Shown: positions 41,501 through 51,050, numbered from the stretch's first letter. The stretch is 64,000 nucleotides of DNA from DATLXH01 sp035576005 (GCA_035576005.1 DATLXH010000026.1:1-64000), one strand, 5' to 3'. A program made the numbers and translations. Notes: generated by a model not told the origin, from the letters alone.

Positions 41501-42901
41501 ATGACTAAGGTACAGAAAACTTCATCGAGAAATGCACGCATCGGAGCGCTGGTCGCGGTCTCGACCATATCTTTGATGATCTTTCTTTTTTTCATCGGGT
41601 CGGAGCAGAAACTGTTTGCCCGAAAGACCGAGTACGGCGTGCATTTCACGAACGTCACAGGTCTCGCCGAGGGAAACCCGGTCAAGCTGTCAGGAGTGAC
41701 GATCGGTGTGGTGAAGGACATCACCCTCCCCGAGTCTCCGAAAGAAAATACGGTCCAGATTTCGGTGATGGTCGATCGGAAGTTTGCGCCGCGGATCCGG
41801 ACCGATTCGAGGGCTCGCCTGAAAAAGCTCGGACTTCTAACAGGTGACAGCTACGTCGATATCACTGCCGGGTCGCCGACCCTCGCCGAGTTGCCTGCGA
41901 AATCGATCATTCCGGCGCAGAAGGCCACCGATGTCGATGCCCTCATCGCTTCGGGCGGCGACCTGGTCGACAATTTCGTAACTATGTCGTACTCGCTCAA
42001 GAACATTCTGGGCAGAATCGACCGGGGAGAGGGGCTGATCGGTGAACTGACGTCGCAGCCTGAGACGAAACAGAAGGTGGTAGATACGGTTCTGCTCACT
42101 CTGAACCGGACGAACGCAGTTCTGGATCACGTACAGTCAGGAAAGGGACTTGTGGGTAAGCTCGTCTACGACGATGCTTACGCGAACCAGCTGACATCCT
42201 CGCTGAATAGCAGCGTCGGATCGCTCCAGTCGGTGATGGGAAACGTTCAGCGGAGCTTTGAGAGTGGCACCGGCATGCTTCCGACCTTACTCAACGATCC
42301 GCAGGGAAGAACAAAGGTCCTCGCGCTGGTGGACAATCTGCAACTCACGGCAGAGAGAATTGCTGGATTCAGTCAGGGGCTGCAAACCGGAGAAGGAATC
42401 GTCCCCAGGCTGATCAGTGATAAGGAGTTTGCCGACGAGACGCTCGCTGAGTTCCGGCTTCTCGTCAATCAGCTCAATGAGACCGCAAGGAAACTCAACA
42501 GCGGTGAGGGTACGGCAGGAAAACTCATCGCGGACCCTTCTGTATATGAATCGATCAACGACATCCTGATTGGTATCAACGAGTCCAAGATGCTCCGGTG
42601 GCTGATTCGTAATCGCCAGTCCAGCGGCACTTCGAAACGTTTCGGCGTGGAGAAGAAGGAAGCGCCCTCGGTGAAACCTCCCGGGAAGAGCTCAGACATC
42701 GGTAAGGAAAAGTCGCCAGAGGCTCAGGCACCGCCCGTCACTCCTCCAGGGGACGAAACCCCTCCTGGCAACCCCCCGGTGCCCGGTCTGCAGTCTCCGG
42801 AGTCAGGTACCAGTCCAGTGCCGGTACCACCCACTCCCCCAAATACAACGACGGTGCCCCCGAGCGGCGGCTCTCAGCCAGGCGCCAGCGCCACTCCGTG
42901 A
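41501..42901 (+). CDS. mlaD: MlaD/MCE-domain lipid-binding protein with repeats and Pro-rich tail
   Basis: A 466-residue protein, much longer than the 180-residue E. coli MlaD. One N-terminal membrane helix (about 12-30) precedes the MCE domain (about 38-125), which opens GVHFTNVTGLAEGNPVKLSG. A helical region then carries five copies of a G-x-G-[LIMT]-x-x-x-L-[ITV]-x-D-like motif, near residues 174, 212, 255, 296 and 333 (e.g. SGKGLVGKLVYDD, SGEGTAGKLIADP). The last 85 residues are Pro/Ser/Thr-rich and probably disordered. It should bind lipids in the periplasm with MlaE and MlaF. Confidence 0.9.
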   Translation: MTKVQKTSSRNARIGALVAVSTISLMIFLFFIGSEQKLFARKTEYGVHFTNVTGLAEGNPVKLSGVTIGVVKDITLPESPKENTVQISVMVDRKFAPRIRTDSRARLKKLGLLTGDSYVDITAGSPTLAELPAKSIIPAQKATDVDALIASGGDLVDNFVTMSYSLKNILGRIDRGEGLIGELTSQPETKQKVVDTVLLTLNRTNAVLDHVQSGKGLVGKLVYDDAYANQLTSSLNSSVGSLQSVMGNVQRSFESGTGMLPTLLNDPQGRTKVLALVDNLQLTAERIAGFSQGLQTGEGIVPRLISDKEFADETLAEFRLLVNQLNETARKLNSGEGTAGKLIADPSVYESINDILIGINESKMLRWLIRNRQSSGTSKRFGVEKKEAPSVKPPGKSSDIGKEKSPEAQAPPVTPPGDETPPGNPPVPGLQSPESGTSPVPVPPTPPNTTTVPPSGGSQPGASATP

Positions 42902-43027
42902 TTTCTTGCGCGGCTTCGGGTTGTGAAAGGTAATCTGCGAGTAGTGGTTGATGCCGCGCAGGCACCGGGATGGAAATCATTCTGATGGGAGCCCTCGCAA
43001 ACCAGCAACGTCCGACGGAGTGAATGC

Positions 43028-44365
43028 ATGAACATTACAGTGATCGGCACGGGATATGTCGGTCTGGTTACGGGAGCGGGTCTTTCGGACTTTGGTAACG
43101 AAGTCACCTGCGTCGACATTGACGCATCAAAGATTGAAGCACTGCAGGCCGGAGTGATTCCCATCTATGAGCCGGGGCTGCAGGCGATTGTCGCGAAGAA
43201 CGCGGCGGAAGGCCGCCTCCGATTCACAACCGATCTTGGCGGGTCGATTCGCTCGGCGCGGGCGATTTTTATCGCTGTAGGAACGCCGCAGAAGAAAGAT
43301 GGCTCGGCTGATCTGCGGTATGTCGAGGAAGTTGCCAGGACCATCGCCACGCACATGGATGGGCCCAAGCTGATTGTGACCAAGTCGACCGTTCCCATCG
43401 GTACCGGGCGAATCATCGAATCGATTCTCGAGGCAGCGGGCAAAAAGCATCTGGCCTCTGTGGTCTCCAATCCGGAGTTTCTCCGCGAAGGATCCGCAAT
43501 CGAGGACTTCATGCGTCCCGACCGCGTTGTCATCGGCGCTTCCGATGAAGAAGCAATCGCTCTCATGAAGGAGATCTACGCTCCGCTTCACATGTTGGAA
43601 GTGCCTTTCGTTGTGACGAACGTTGAGTCGTCAGAGCTCATCAAGTACGCGGCGAACGGCTTCCTCGCCACGAAGATTTCTTTCATCAATGAGATTGCGG
43701 TCTTGTGTGAAAAGCTCGGGGGCGATGTTCAGGATGTCGCCCGTGGAATCGGACTGGATTCCCGAATCGGCGCAAAGTTTCTGCAGGCAGGGCCAGGCTT
43801 TGGAGGATCATGCTTTCCAAAAGACACGGCAGCCATCGCTGACATCGCTCGGCGCCACGGTTACACGTTTCAGATCATCGACGCTGTTCTCGCTGTCAAT
43901 GAAGACATCAAGGAACGGAGCGTGCGGAAGGTGATCGAAGCAGTCGATGACGTGGAGGGGAAAGTGATCGGGATTCTGGGACTTGCGTTCAAGCCTGAGA
44001 CAGACGACATGCGCGACTCTCCGACCATTCCTCTGATCGAGGGTCTTCAGCGGCTGGGAGCAAAGGTGAAGGCCTACGATCCGCAAGCGATGGAGAACGC
44101 CCGGAAGATGTTCGACGGTGTGGAGTTTTGTCATGATGCCTACCAGACGGCGAGTGACAGCGACGCCCTGGTGATCGCAACGGAATGGAACGAGTTCCGT
44201 GCTCTGAACCTGGACCGGATCAAGAGAGTGATGCGAGCTTCCGTGATCATTGATCTTCGAAACCTCTATGACCCGGTGAGAATGGAAAAGCAGGGATTTG
44301 CCTACACATGCCTTGGTCGCAGCAAGGTGATGCTGCGGGCGGCCTCGTCGCGGGTTGCCAACTGA
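43028..44365 (+). CDS. ugd: UDP-glucose 6-dehydrogenase
   Basis: A 445-residue NAD-dependent enzyme that oxidises UDP-glucose twice to UDP-glucuronate. It starts MNITVIGTGYVGLVTGAGL (Rossmann fold), has TKSTVPIGTG, and carries the catalytic Cys in GFGGSCFPKDT (near residue 260). The C-terminal UDP-binding domain has GLAFKPETDDMRDSP. GGAG precedes the ATG by 7 nt. Its stop overlaps the next start by one base (TGATG), linking it to the decarboxylase that uses its product. Confidence 0.96.
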   Translation: MNITVIGTGYVGLVTGAGLSDFGNEVTCVDIDASKIEALQAGVIPIYEPGLQAIVAKNAAEGRLRFTTDLGGSIRSARAIFIAVGTPQKKDGSADLRYVEEVARTIATHMDGPKLIVTKSTVPIGTGRIIESILEAAGKKHLASVVSNPEFLREGSAIEDFMRPDRVVIGASDEEAIALMKEIYAPLHMLEVPFVVTNVESSELIKYAANGFLATKISFINEIAVLCEKLGGDVQDVARGIGLDSRIGAKFLQAGPGFGGSCFPKDTAAIADIARRHGYTFQIIDAVLAVNEDIKERSVRKVIEAVDDVEGKVIGILGLAFKPETDDMRDSPTIPLIEGLQRLGAKVKAYDPQAMENARKMFDGVEFCHDAYQTASDSDALVIATEWNEFRALNLDRIKRVMRASVIIDLRNLYDPVRMEKQGFAYTCLGRSKVMLRAASSRVAN

Positions 44366-45306
44366 TGGGCCGCGCGCTGATTACTGGAGGAGCCGGATTC
44401 CTGGGCTCCCACTTGTGCGACCTCTTTCTCTCCCGAGGCCATGAAGTAGTCTGCATGGACAACTTCATCACCGGCAATCCCCAGAACATTGCGCATCTTC
44501 TTGGTCGCGATGGTTTCAGCTTCATCAAGTACGACGTAACGAACTACATCCATATCGACGGTCCGCTGGATTACGTCCTTCACTTCGCGTCGCCTGCCAG
44601 CCCCATCGACTACCTCGAGAAGCCCATTCAGACTTTGAAAGTCGGATCGCTGGGGACGCACAAGACCCTCGGCGTTGCAAAGGACAAGACGGCTCGATAT
44701 CTGATCGCATCCACTTCAGAGACATATGGCGATCCTCTCGTGCATCCGCAGAGAGAAGATTACTGGGGCAATGTGAATCCGGTTGGTCCGCGTGGCGTCT
44801 ACGATGAAGCCAAGCGGTTTGCTGAAGCAATGACAATGGCCTATCACCGGTTCCACGGGATGGAAACGCGCATCGTGCGGATCTTCAACACATATGGCGA
44901 GAGGATGCGGCTGCGCGATGGCCGCGTGGTTCCCGCGTTCATCTCACAGGCACTATCGAATGAGCCGATGACGGTTTTCGGGGACGGCTCACAGACCCGT
45001 TCGTTCTGCTACGTCTCCGATCTGATCGATGGGATCTACCGGCTTCTCATGTCGGACGAGGTCACACCGGTCAACATCGGCAACCCGGCAGAGATGACAG
45101 TGCTTCAGTTCGCCGAGGAGATCAAGCGGTTGACCAACTCCAAAGCTCCGATCGTCTTCAAGCCTCTCCCTGAGGACGACCCGAAAATTCGTCGTCCCGA
45201 CATCACCAAAGCCAAGGCTCTGCTGGGATGGGAGCCGAAGGTTCCGCTCTCGGAAGGGCTTTCCCGGACTATCGAGTTCTTCAGGGGTGTTCTCAAACCG
45301 GTCTGA
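44365..45306 (+). CDS. uxs: UDP-glucuronate decarboxylase (UDP-xylose synthase)
   Basis: A 313-residue extended SDR enzyme converting UDP-glucuronate to UDP-xylose. It has the NAD site ITGGAGFLGSHLCD at the N-terminus, the catalytic Ser/Thr in ASTSETYGDP (near 116) and the YxxxK pair in GVYDEAKRFAE (near 147-151). Nucleotide-sugar contacts are RIFNTYGERM and the late RRPDITKAK. The start ATG overlaps the ugd stop by one base, so both enzymes form a two-step UDP-xylose route for surface polysaccharide. Confidence 0.93.
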   Translation: MGRALITGGAGFLGSHLCDLFLSRGHEVVCMDNFITGNPQNIAHLLGRDGFSFIKYDVTNYIHIDGPLDYVLHFASPASPIDYLEKPIQTLKVGSLGTHKTLGVAKDKTARYLIASTSETYGDPLVHPQREDYWGNVNPVGPRGVYDEAKRFAEAMTMAYHRFHGMETRIVRIFNTYGERMRLRDGRVVPAFISQALSNEPMTVFGDGSQTRSFCYVSDLIDGIYRLLMSDEVTPVNIGNPAEMTVLQFAEEIKRLTNSKAPIVFKPLPEDDPKIRRPDITKAKALLGWEPKVPLSEGLSRTIEFFRGVLKPV

Positions 45307-45566
45307 GCCGGTGCAACGCGGAGTTGGGCTTGGGGACATCAAACGCGACTGATTCTCATGATCACTCTAACGACATACGACCGGGCTCCGAGAATGGCTT
45401 CCGCGCCGATGACCTTCCGACAAAGTGTGTGTCTTGAGGTTTCTTCTGTTACAGGGACTTCGTCCCATGCCCTCCACTCGATGACTCCGCCACGCGAAAT
45501 GCTGATGGCGTCCTCGCGAAGACTTGCGATCATGGACAGTCGCACCGTCGTCTCCGTACCTCCCGT

Positions 45567-46430
45567 ATGATCCTCCGTCTCGCGGTCACGCTGATGGCAG
45601 TCTCAATGCTCACTGCCATGACCGTCGCTGCGGATGGATTGAGACCGCGTTTGGCCCATCCACGGCTCGCCTTCCTCGAGGAAGCCACGTCTCTGATGTG
45701 GGTGGGTGCCCATCCCGATGATGAAGTGTTAGTGAGTCCGATCCTGGCCTCTGTGTGTCTCGGCGACGCGGCTGTCTGCTCGCTCTTGATCCTCACGAGA
45801 GGAGAACAGGGCTCATGCCTGCTGCCCGCTGGCTGTGGCGTGGCCCTGAGCACGGTTCGGAGTGGAGAAGCCGGTCGCGGCTCAGACTTGTTTCAAGCTG
45901 ACTTGATTCTTCAAACGCTAGCTGACGGCGGGGGTCGGCCAGATGGTAGTGCGCCGAACTGGGAAGCCGCGTTCGGTGGCCGGGAGCGACTTGTGGCTAG
46001 ATTCGCGACGCTGATCGAGGCCGTGGCACCCGAGGTCGTCCTGACTTTCGATCCGCGTCACGGGACAACCTGCCACCCAGATCATCGAGCAACGGGACAG
46101 CTGGTCGTGGACGCGCTCCGAACTCTCGCGCGACCGCCCAGGCTCTTCTTTCTAGAGACCAGGGCCAGGGTGACACTATCGCCCGTGCGGATGGAGTTGC
46201 ATTCCCCTGCGCCTCTTGGAGCGTTGATCAGAAGGTTCGACGCCAACAGGTCTTTATCGGGATCCACAGAGACCGGCTGGGACTGGATGCTGAAGTCAAT
46301 GAGGATTCATCGGAGTCAATTTGATGATGCCTGGCTTCGCGCGGTCGAGCAAGTACCGGAAGCGCAGCGAGTGGTCTATTACGCATCGGCCGAGGCAGCC
46401 TCGGCTGTGACGCTGGACGAGTGTCATTAG
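45567..46430 (+). CDS. PIG-L family deacetylase
   Basis: A 287-residue predicted zinc-dependent deacetylase of the LmbE/PIG-L family. A signal-like hydrophobic N-terminus (residues about 1-21) suggests export. The zinc motif VGAHPDDEVL is near residue 47, and the third ligand is in TCHPDHRATGQ near 170. Known members remove acetyl groups from GlcNAc-lipid or thiol precursors; the substrate here is unknown. It follows the UDP-xylose genes, and a carbohydrate substrate is plausible. The 260-bp gap upstream shows nothing convincing. Confidence 0.82.
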   Translation: MILRLAVTLMAVSMLTAMTVAADGLRPRLAHPRLAFLEEATSLMWVGAHPDDEVLVSPILASVCLGDAAVCSLLILTRGEQGSCLLPAGCGVALSTVRSGEAGRGSDLFQADLILQTLADGGGRPDGSAPNWEAAFGGRERLVARFATLIEAVAPEVVLTFDPRHGTTCHPDHRATGQLVVDALRTLARPPRLFFLETRARVTLSPVRMELHSPAPLGALIRRFDANRSLSGSTETGWDWMLKSMRIHRSQFDDAWLRAVEQVPEAQRVVYYASAEAASAVTLDECH

Positions 46431-46526
46431 CCCTTCCAGCAGCTTCACCGATCATTATCCGACTCTACAACAAGCAAAGATCGGATGAACAGGCGGGCAT
46501 GCTGTTCACAAACCTGTTAGGCGCCT

Positions 46527-46610
46527 AACCCGCATTTCTCACAGCTTTTCACCGCGAGGCGACGGATAGCGGCCTGTCTGAGTCGTTGCACAACGGCTCT
46601 CTACGCTGGC
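46527..46610. repeat. Family 1 repeat, single left arm
   Basis: Starts TAACCCGCATTTCTCACAG, continues with GCGACGGATAGCGGCCTGTC as in the left arm of copy D, then decays. No right arm follows. The first bases overlap a 14-bp palindrome GTTAGGCGCCTAAC at 46517-46530. It lies between the convergent PIG-L and M13 peptidase genes. Confidence 0.7.
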
Positions 46611-46703
46611 TTGCTGGGCCGCGTTTTTTTGCGACATACTTTTAAATGGCCTGATGCTTGTCTATCTTTCGCGCAAGACAGACGGGATTGTCGGTCCCCG
46701 CAC

Positions 46704-48725
46704 TCACCAGACTTCGCAGCGTTTTGCCTCCGGACGAACCATCGCCGCGCCTTCCTTGCAGCCGAACGTCTTTGCAAAGTCGGGTAGATTCGCGACCGAT
46801 CCGATGACCCGGTACTTCGCGACGGGATGTGGATCGTTCTGAATCATCAGGCGCTGAGTCTCCGGCCGCGTTTCATCGCCTCGAAACTGACCCCAGGCAA
46901 TGAAGAACTGTTGCGCCGGCGTCAAGCCATCAATGACCGGAGCCGGGCGGGTCTGCTGCGCCTTCTGGAATGCCAGCCAGGCGATCTTTGCTCCCGCAAG
47001 ATCGCCGATCGCTTCCCCTAGTACCAGCTTGCCATTGTGATGAATGCCAGGCTCGATGAAGTAGCTCTCGTATTGATCTGAGACGCACTGCGTCTTTTCC
47101 TGAAATCGTTTCAGGTCCTCTGCTGTCCACCAGTTGTTCAGGTGGCCGGTAGCGTCGTATTTTGCTCCCTGATCGTCAAATCCGTGACTGATCTCGTGGC
47201 CTATCACGACGCCAATCGCACCGTAGTTGATGGCGTCCGCAGCGCGAACATCGAATGCCGGCGACTGAAGGATTCCGGCAGGAAAAACGATCTCGTTGAG
47301 CAGCGGATTGTAATAGGCGTTCGAGGTCGGTGGCGTCATCCCCCATCGAAGCCGGTCGACGGGCTTTCCGATCTGTGATCGATCGTCCGCCGTCGCGTGT
47401 TTGAGTCCTGCGACGACATTCTCCCAATGCGAGGATCGCGCGATGGGTACGCGGCTGTAGTCGATCCAGCGGTCGGGATAGCCAACCTTTGGATTGAACG
47501 TTGCCAGCTTGGCCATGGCCTGCTTTTTTGTAGCGGGACTCATCCAGTCGAGGCCGCGGATGGTGTCGCCCATTGCGGAGAGCAGATTCTTCACCAGCTC
47601 CTGCATTTTCGCTTTGGCCTCGGGCGGGAAGTAGCGCTCGACGTACCGCTGTCCGAGAGCTTCTCCGAGGAGCGCATCGTCTGCTTCGACGCAACGCTTC
47701 CAGCGTGGTTTCATTTCTTTCTGTCCACGCAGGAACTTTCCGTAGAATTCGAAGTCGGCCCGGGCTATCGTCTCGGACAGATGGTCGGCGGCGCCGTTGA
47801 TGACGTTCCAGGCCAGATAGCTCTTCCATGCGCGGAGAGGTGTCGATCGCAGCTCCCGTCCGACAGCGGCCATGAACAGTGGCTGGTCGATGTTGAGGTC
47901 GTCGTGCGGGACTGAGGCGCGGTCGAAATAACGCGTCCAATCGAATCCCGGAGTCATCCGCTGAAGAGTGATGAGCCTGTGCTTGTGATCCGTGGATGCC
48001 GGGTCGCGAAGGGACACGTTGTCGAGTGAGGCTGCCGCAAGCCGTGTCTCCAGCGCAAAGACTGCATCGGCTGCGTTCCTGGCGGAGGCAGTGCTCGACC
48101 CGGTCAGCTCGAACATGCGCCCTACATGTTTCACATACTCCCGTCTGGCATCGGCGAATCGCTTATCGGGCTTGAAGTAATAATCGCGGTCGGGAAGTCC
48201 GAGACCGGAAGCGCTGACATTCGCAAGGACTTGCGTAGGGTTGTGATTGTCCGGCGAAGATCTAACGGCGAACGGCGCGTAGATCTGAAGCTCGTGCAGA
48301 TTTGCGATTGCGTCCTGTAACTCGTCCCGATTTCGGATGGCGCGGATTCTGGCTAGAAGTGGTTGTATTGGCTTGCTTCCAAGCTCGTCGATCCGCGACT
48401 GATCCATGCATGCGCCGTAAAAGTCACTGATCTGCTGGTCAATTGAGCCCGTGGGCCAGTCTTTCCGCCGCGAGGTTTCGTCGAGCAGTTCGCGAAGCTG
48501 ATTCTTCGCCTGCTCTCCGGCCGCCCAGCGCCGGCTCCAGCGATTCATCGACGCCGGGATCGGATTCTCGCGCCGCCAGGCACCGTTTGCATAGTCGAAG
48601 AAGTCTGTGCAGGCGTCGATGTTCTTGTCGACGTCTTCGATGTACACCCCGCGCTCGTTCGGCGGTGTCTGCGCGGAGAGCGCCGTGGAGAAAAGGAAGG
48701 CCACAGTGATGAGGATGTTTCGCAT
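46704..48725 (-). CDS. M13 family zinc metallopeptidase (neprilysin/PepO-like)
   Basis: A 673-residue exported peptidase. MRNILITVAFLFSTALSA is a signal peptide (cut near residue 18). The N-terminal region has the family-typical CTDFFDYANGAW. The catalytic domain shows VVIGHEISHGFDDQG (HExxH) and LVLGEAIGDLAG, with the Glu ligand in the GExxxD motif. The protein ends with the conserved Cys-Glu-Val-Trp. The frame is open for 170 codons upstream, but the signal peptide fixes the ATG at 48725. It probably degrades peptides in the periplasm or outside the cell. Confidence 0.92.
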   Translation of the reverse strand: MRNILITVAFLFSTALSAQTPPNERGVYIEDVDKNIDACTDFFDYANGAWRRENPIPASMNRWSRRWAAGEQAKNQLRELLDETSRRKDWPTGSIDQQISDFYGACMDQSRIDELGSKPIQPLLARIRAIRNRDELQDAIANLHELQIYAPFAVRSSPDNHNPTQVLANVSASGLGLPDRDYYFKPDKRFADARREYVKHVGRMFELTGSSTASARNAADAVFALETRLAAASLDNVSLRDPASTDHKHRLITLQRMTPGFDWTRYFDRASVPHDDLNIDQPLFMAAVGRELRSTPLRAWKSYLAWNVINGAADHLSETIARADFEFYGKFLRGQKEMKPRWKRCVEADDALLGEALGQRYVERYFPPEAKAKMQELVKNLLSAMGDTIRGLDWMSPATKKQAMAKLATFNPKVGYPDRWIDYSRVPIARSSHWENVVAGLKHATADDRSQIGKPVDRLRWGMTPPTSNAYYNPLLNEIVFPAGILQSPAFDVRAADAINYGAIGVVIGHEISHGFDDQGAKYDATGHLNNWWTAEDLKRFQEKTQCVSDQYESYFIEPGIHHNGKLVLGEAIGDLAGAKIAWLAFQKAQQTRPAPVIDGLTPAQQFFIAWGQFRGDETRPETQRLMIQNDPHPVAKYRVIGSVANLPDFAKTFGCKEGAAMVRPEAKRCEVW

Positions 48726-48767
48726 CAGGGGAGTATACGTCCGTCGTTCAGGGATGGCGGGAGCGGT

Positions 48768-48808
48768 TAGCCCGTGTCGCGGCAAAGGTCTGTGAGAAAT
48801 GCGGGCTA
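48768..48808. repeat. Family 1 repeat, 41-bp internal-deletion derivative
   Basis: TAGCCCG is joined directly to TGTCGCGGCAAAGG and then to CTGTGAGAAATGCGGGCTA. Both outer ends are present but the middle of the element is missing. It lies in the divergent gap between the M13 peptidase and nucleotidyltransferase genes. Confidence 0.75.
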
Positions 48809-48881
48809 GAATGGCAGCATGGTTTCCGGTCTGACCGCGGGATTTCTGCTGGACCGCCAGTGGCACTGGCTGAGGGGTGAG

Positions 48882-49391
48882 ATGGACCAGAGCAAGCGAC
48901 CGGCACTCCTCACGCTTTGCCGGATTCTCGCCGATGAGCACGTCCCCTATGCCATCATCGGCGGGCTGGCTCTTCAGGTTCATCATCGGGAGCCTCGGAC
49001 GACTCTCGATATCGACATAGCCGTGCTGAATCGAGAGACGATTCCGCGAGACGCTATGAGGGCCGCTGGGTTTGAATTCGGCGCAGTCTTGCGACACTCC
49101 GAACACTGGGCTGCAGCCGACGGAACTCCAGTGCAGTTCAGTGACGACCCTGTACTGGCCCACGCGGTAACAGAGGCGGTCGAGGTTGTTCTCGAGGGAG
49201 TGACACTGCGAGTGATCGCCGTGAAAGACCTCCTCCACGAGAAGCTTCGAGCCGGATCTGATCCTGCTCGTCGACGGTCCAAGCGCCTCCAGGATCTGGC
49301 CGACGTTCAGTCCCTACTCGAAGAAGATCCCGGTCTGGCTCACGAGCTCACAGAAACAGAGCAAGCCCTGCTCGATAAGCTCCCGCGTTGA
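48882..49391 (+). CDS. Nucleotidyltransferase-fold protein
   Basis: A 169-residue protein of the DNA-polymerase-beta-like nucleotidyltransferase fold. YAIIGGLALQVHHREPRTTLDIDIAVL has the GG helix followed by the D-x-D metal pair; the strand continues with a third acidic position that I cannot fix. The rest resembles AbiEii-like or MNT-type proteins, with VIAVKDLLHEKLRAGSD as the typical post-catalytic helix. Start at 48882 because GAGGGG lies 4 nt upstream. No HEPN or AbiEi-type partner gene is adjacent, so a toxin-antitoxin or defence role is not supported. Confidence 0.7.
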   Translation: MDQSKRPALLTLCRILADEHVPYAIIGGLALQVHHREPRTTLDIDIAVLNRETIPRDAMRAAGFEFGAVLRHSEHWAAADGTPVQFSDDPVLAHAVTEAVEVVLEGVTLRVIAVKDLLHEKLRAGSDPARRRSKRLQDLADVQSLLEEDPGLAHELTETEQALLDKLPR

Positions 49392-49414
49392 TCCAGGCGA
49401 AGCCCGGACCGGGA

Positions 49415-50701
49415 TTACCGGAGAATCGTCTCTTCCCTTCGTGGCCCTGTGGAAATGATTGAGACAGGTGTTTCCAGCTCATCTTCCACGAAGGCAATGT
49501 AGTCCTGCGCTTGCTGCGGCAGCTCCTCAAACGAGCCGGTGCCGACGGTTGAGCGTTGCCACCCTTTAAAAGCGCGATATTCAGGCCTGTAGTCGCCGTC
49601 GTTGACGCCGTAACGCGGGAAGGTCTTCATGCTCGTACCTCGGACTTTGTAGCCGACGCAGACCTGGATCTCTTCCAGCTCATCGAAGACGTCGATCTTC
49701 GTCAATGCGATCTGGTCAATCCCGTTCAGCATCGCCGTGGTTCGCAAGATTGGGAGGTCGAGCCATCCGCAACGGCGGGGGCGTCCCGTGGTCGTGCCGT
49801 ACTCATTTCCCCTGGCGCGGAGATGATCGCCTGTCTTGTCGAGCAGCTCGGTCGGGAAGGGGCCGCCGCCTACTCTGGTCGTGTATGCCTTTGCTACCGC
49901 GATCACACCGTTGATGTGACGCGGAGCAACTCCGAGACCGGTTGAGATGCCACCGACGACGCAGTTTGAGGACGTGACATAGGGATAGGTTCCGTGATCG
50001 ATGTCGAGCAGGGAGCCCTGCGCTCCTTCGAACATCACCTTCTTCCCGTCTCGGATGAGGTCGTTAATGAGTAACACAGTGTTCTCGACCATGCCGCCGA
50101 GGAGCTCACCGAAGCGGAGATACTGGTCGACCAGCTCTTGAGGATCGAAGCCTTCCTTGCCGTACACAGTCGTCAGAACCGAGTTCTTTTCCGAGCAGGC
50201 GAACTCGATCTTTTGCTTGAGAATCGCAGGGTCGAGCAGGTCCCCGATGCAGATTCCGTAACGGCTGACCTTCGTTTCGTACGCCGGGCCGATGCCTCGT
50301 CCCGTGGTTCCAATTTTCGCCTTGCCTGCGGATTCTTCACGCGCGACGTCGAGTGCTCGATGGTAGGGGAGGATGCAGTGCGCTGACTCGCTGATTTTGA
50401 GGTTTCCGTCGAACGTGACCCCGAGCTCGCCCAGGCTTTTCATCTCGTCGAGCAGTGCCTGGGGGTCGATCACCATCCCGTTGCCAAGGATGCAGAGTTT
50501 TCCCGGGTGGAGGATGCCGGAGGGAATCAGGTGGAGTGAGTAGTGCCGGTCGGCAAACTTCACTGTATGGCCGGCGTTGTGCCCGCCCTGGAATCTGGCG
50601 ACGACGTCGAAGTGCTCGCAGAGAAGATCGACGATCTTCCCTTTACCCTCGTCGCCCCACTGGGCACCTATGACAGCTACGTTCTGTCCTGGGAGTTTCA
50701 T
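49415..50701 (-). CDS. purA: Adenylosuccinate synthetase
   Basis: A 428-residue enzyme joining IMP and aspartate with GTP, the first committed step to AMP. The N-terminal P-loop reads GAQWGDEGKGKIVDLL, followed by FQGGHNAGHTVKF. TTGRGIGPAYETKVSR and FEGAQGSLLDIDHGTYPYVT are family signatures. Typical length, complete. The start codon is close to family 3 repeat copy 3 in the divergent gap with hutH. Confidence 0.96.
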   Translation of the reverse strand: MKLPGQNVAVIGAQWGDEGKGKIVDLLCEHFDVVARFQGGHNAGHTVKFADRHYSLHLIPSGILHPGKLCILGNGMVIDPQALLDEMKSLGELGVTFDGNLKISESAHCILPYHRALDVAREESAGKAKIGTTGRGIGPAYETKVSRYGICIGDLLDPAILKQKIEFACSEKNSVLTTVYGKEGFDPQELVDQYLRFGELLGGMVENTVLLINDLIRDGKKVMFEGAQGSLLDIDHGTYPYVTSSNCVVGGISTGLGVAPRHINGVIAVAKAYTTRVGGGPFPTELLDKTGDHLRARGNEYGTTTGRPRRCGWLDLPILRTTAMLNGIDQIALTKIDVFDELEEIQVCVGYKVRGTSMKTFPRYGVNDGDYRPEYRAFKGWQRSTVGTGSFEELPQQAQDYIAFVEDELETPVSIISTGPRREETILR

Positions 50702-50738
50702 GAGCGCGGGGAGCCTAGCATGTTTCGACCGCCTCGCT

Positions 50739-50861
50739 GGCGAAGCCTTTGGAGTGCGGCAGCCGCAGCTGCCGCTTTCTGTGTCACTTCATGAAGCGGT
50801 TGATTCATCCGCGTTCGACTCAAAAGCGGCAGCTGCGGCTGCCGCACTCCAAAGCTTCGCC
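50739..50861. repeat. Family 3 paired-hairpin repeat, copy 3
   Basis: The outer ends are GGCGAAGCCTTTGGAGTGCG and CGCACTCCAAAGCTTCGCC. The spacer starts CTTTCTGTGTCACTTC and ends CGACTCAAAAG. It lies between the divergently transcribed purA and hutH genes, so it may interfere with, or insulate, their promoters. Confidence 0.85.
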
Positions 50862-51050
50862 TCAGCCGGGCCGGAGCTTCGAGGGCCGCTCCGCTCCCAA
50901 AGCAGCGATCGGTCCATTGATGCACGACCATGCACGCCATCTCGCCGCGATTTGCGACACACTTCAGTTGGGCTGTGAATCGATTGGATCGTTGCGACGT
51001 ATGATTGTTTCGAGAGAGAGGGTCCCAGTGCCACGGAAGAGCCCGAACAA

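Noticed and set aside
45339..45545. Minus-strand frame with IGAEAILGARSYVV, like a hexapeptide acetyltransferase remnant
   Set aside because: Only one motif-like stretch, no start signal and no flanking hexapeptides; most likely coincidence.
48882..49391. AbiE-type toxin-antitoxin or abortive infection system
   Set aside because: No AbiEi-like or HEPN partner is adjacent, and the nucleotidyltransferase fold alone does not show a defence role.
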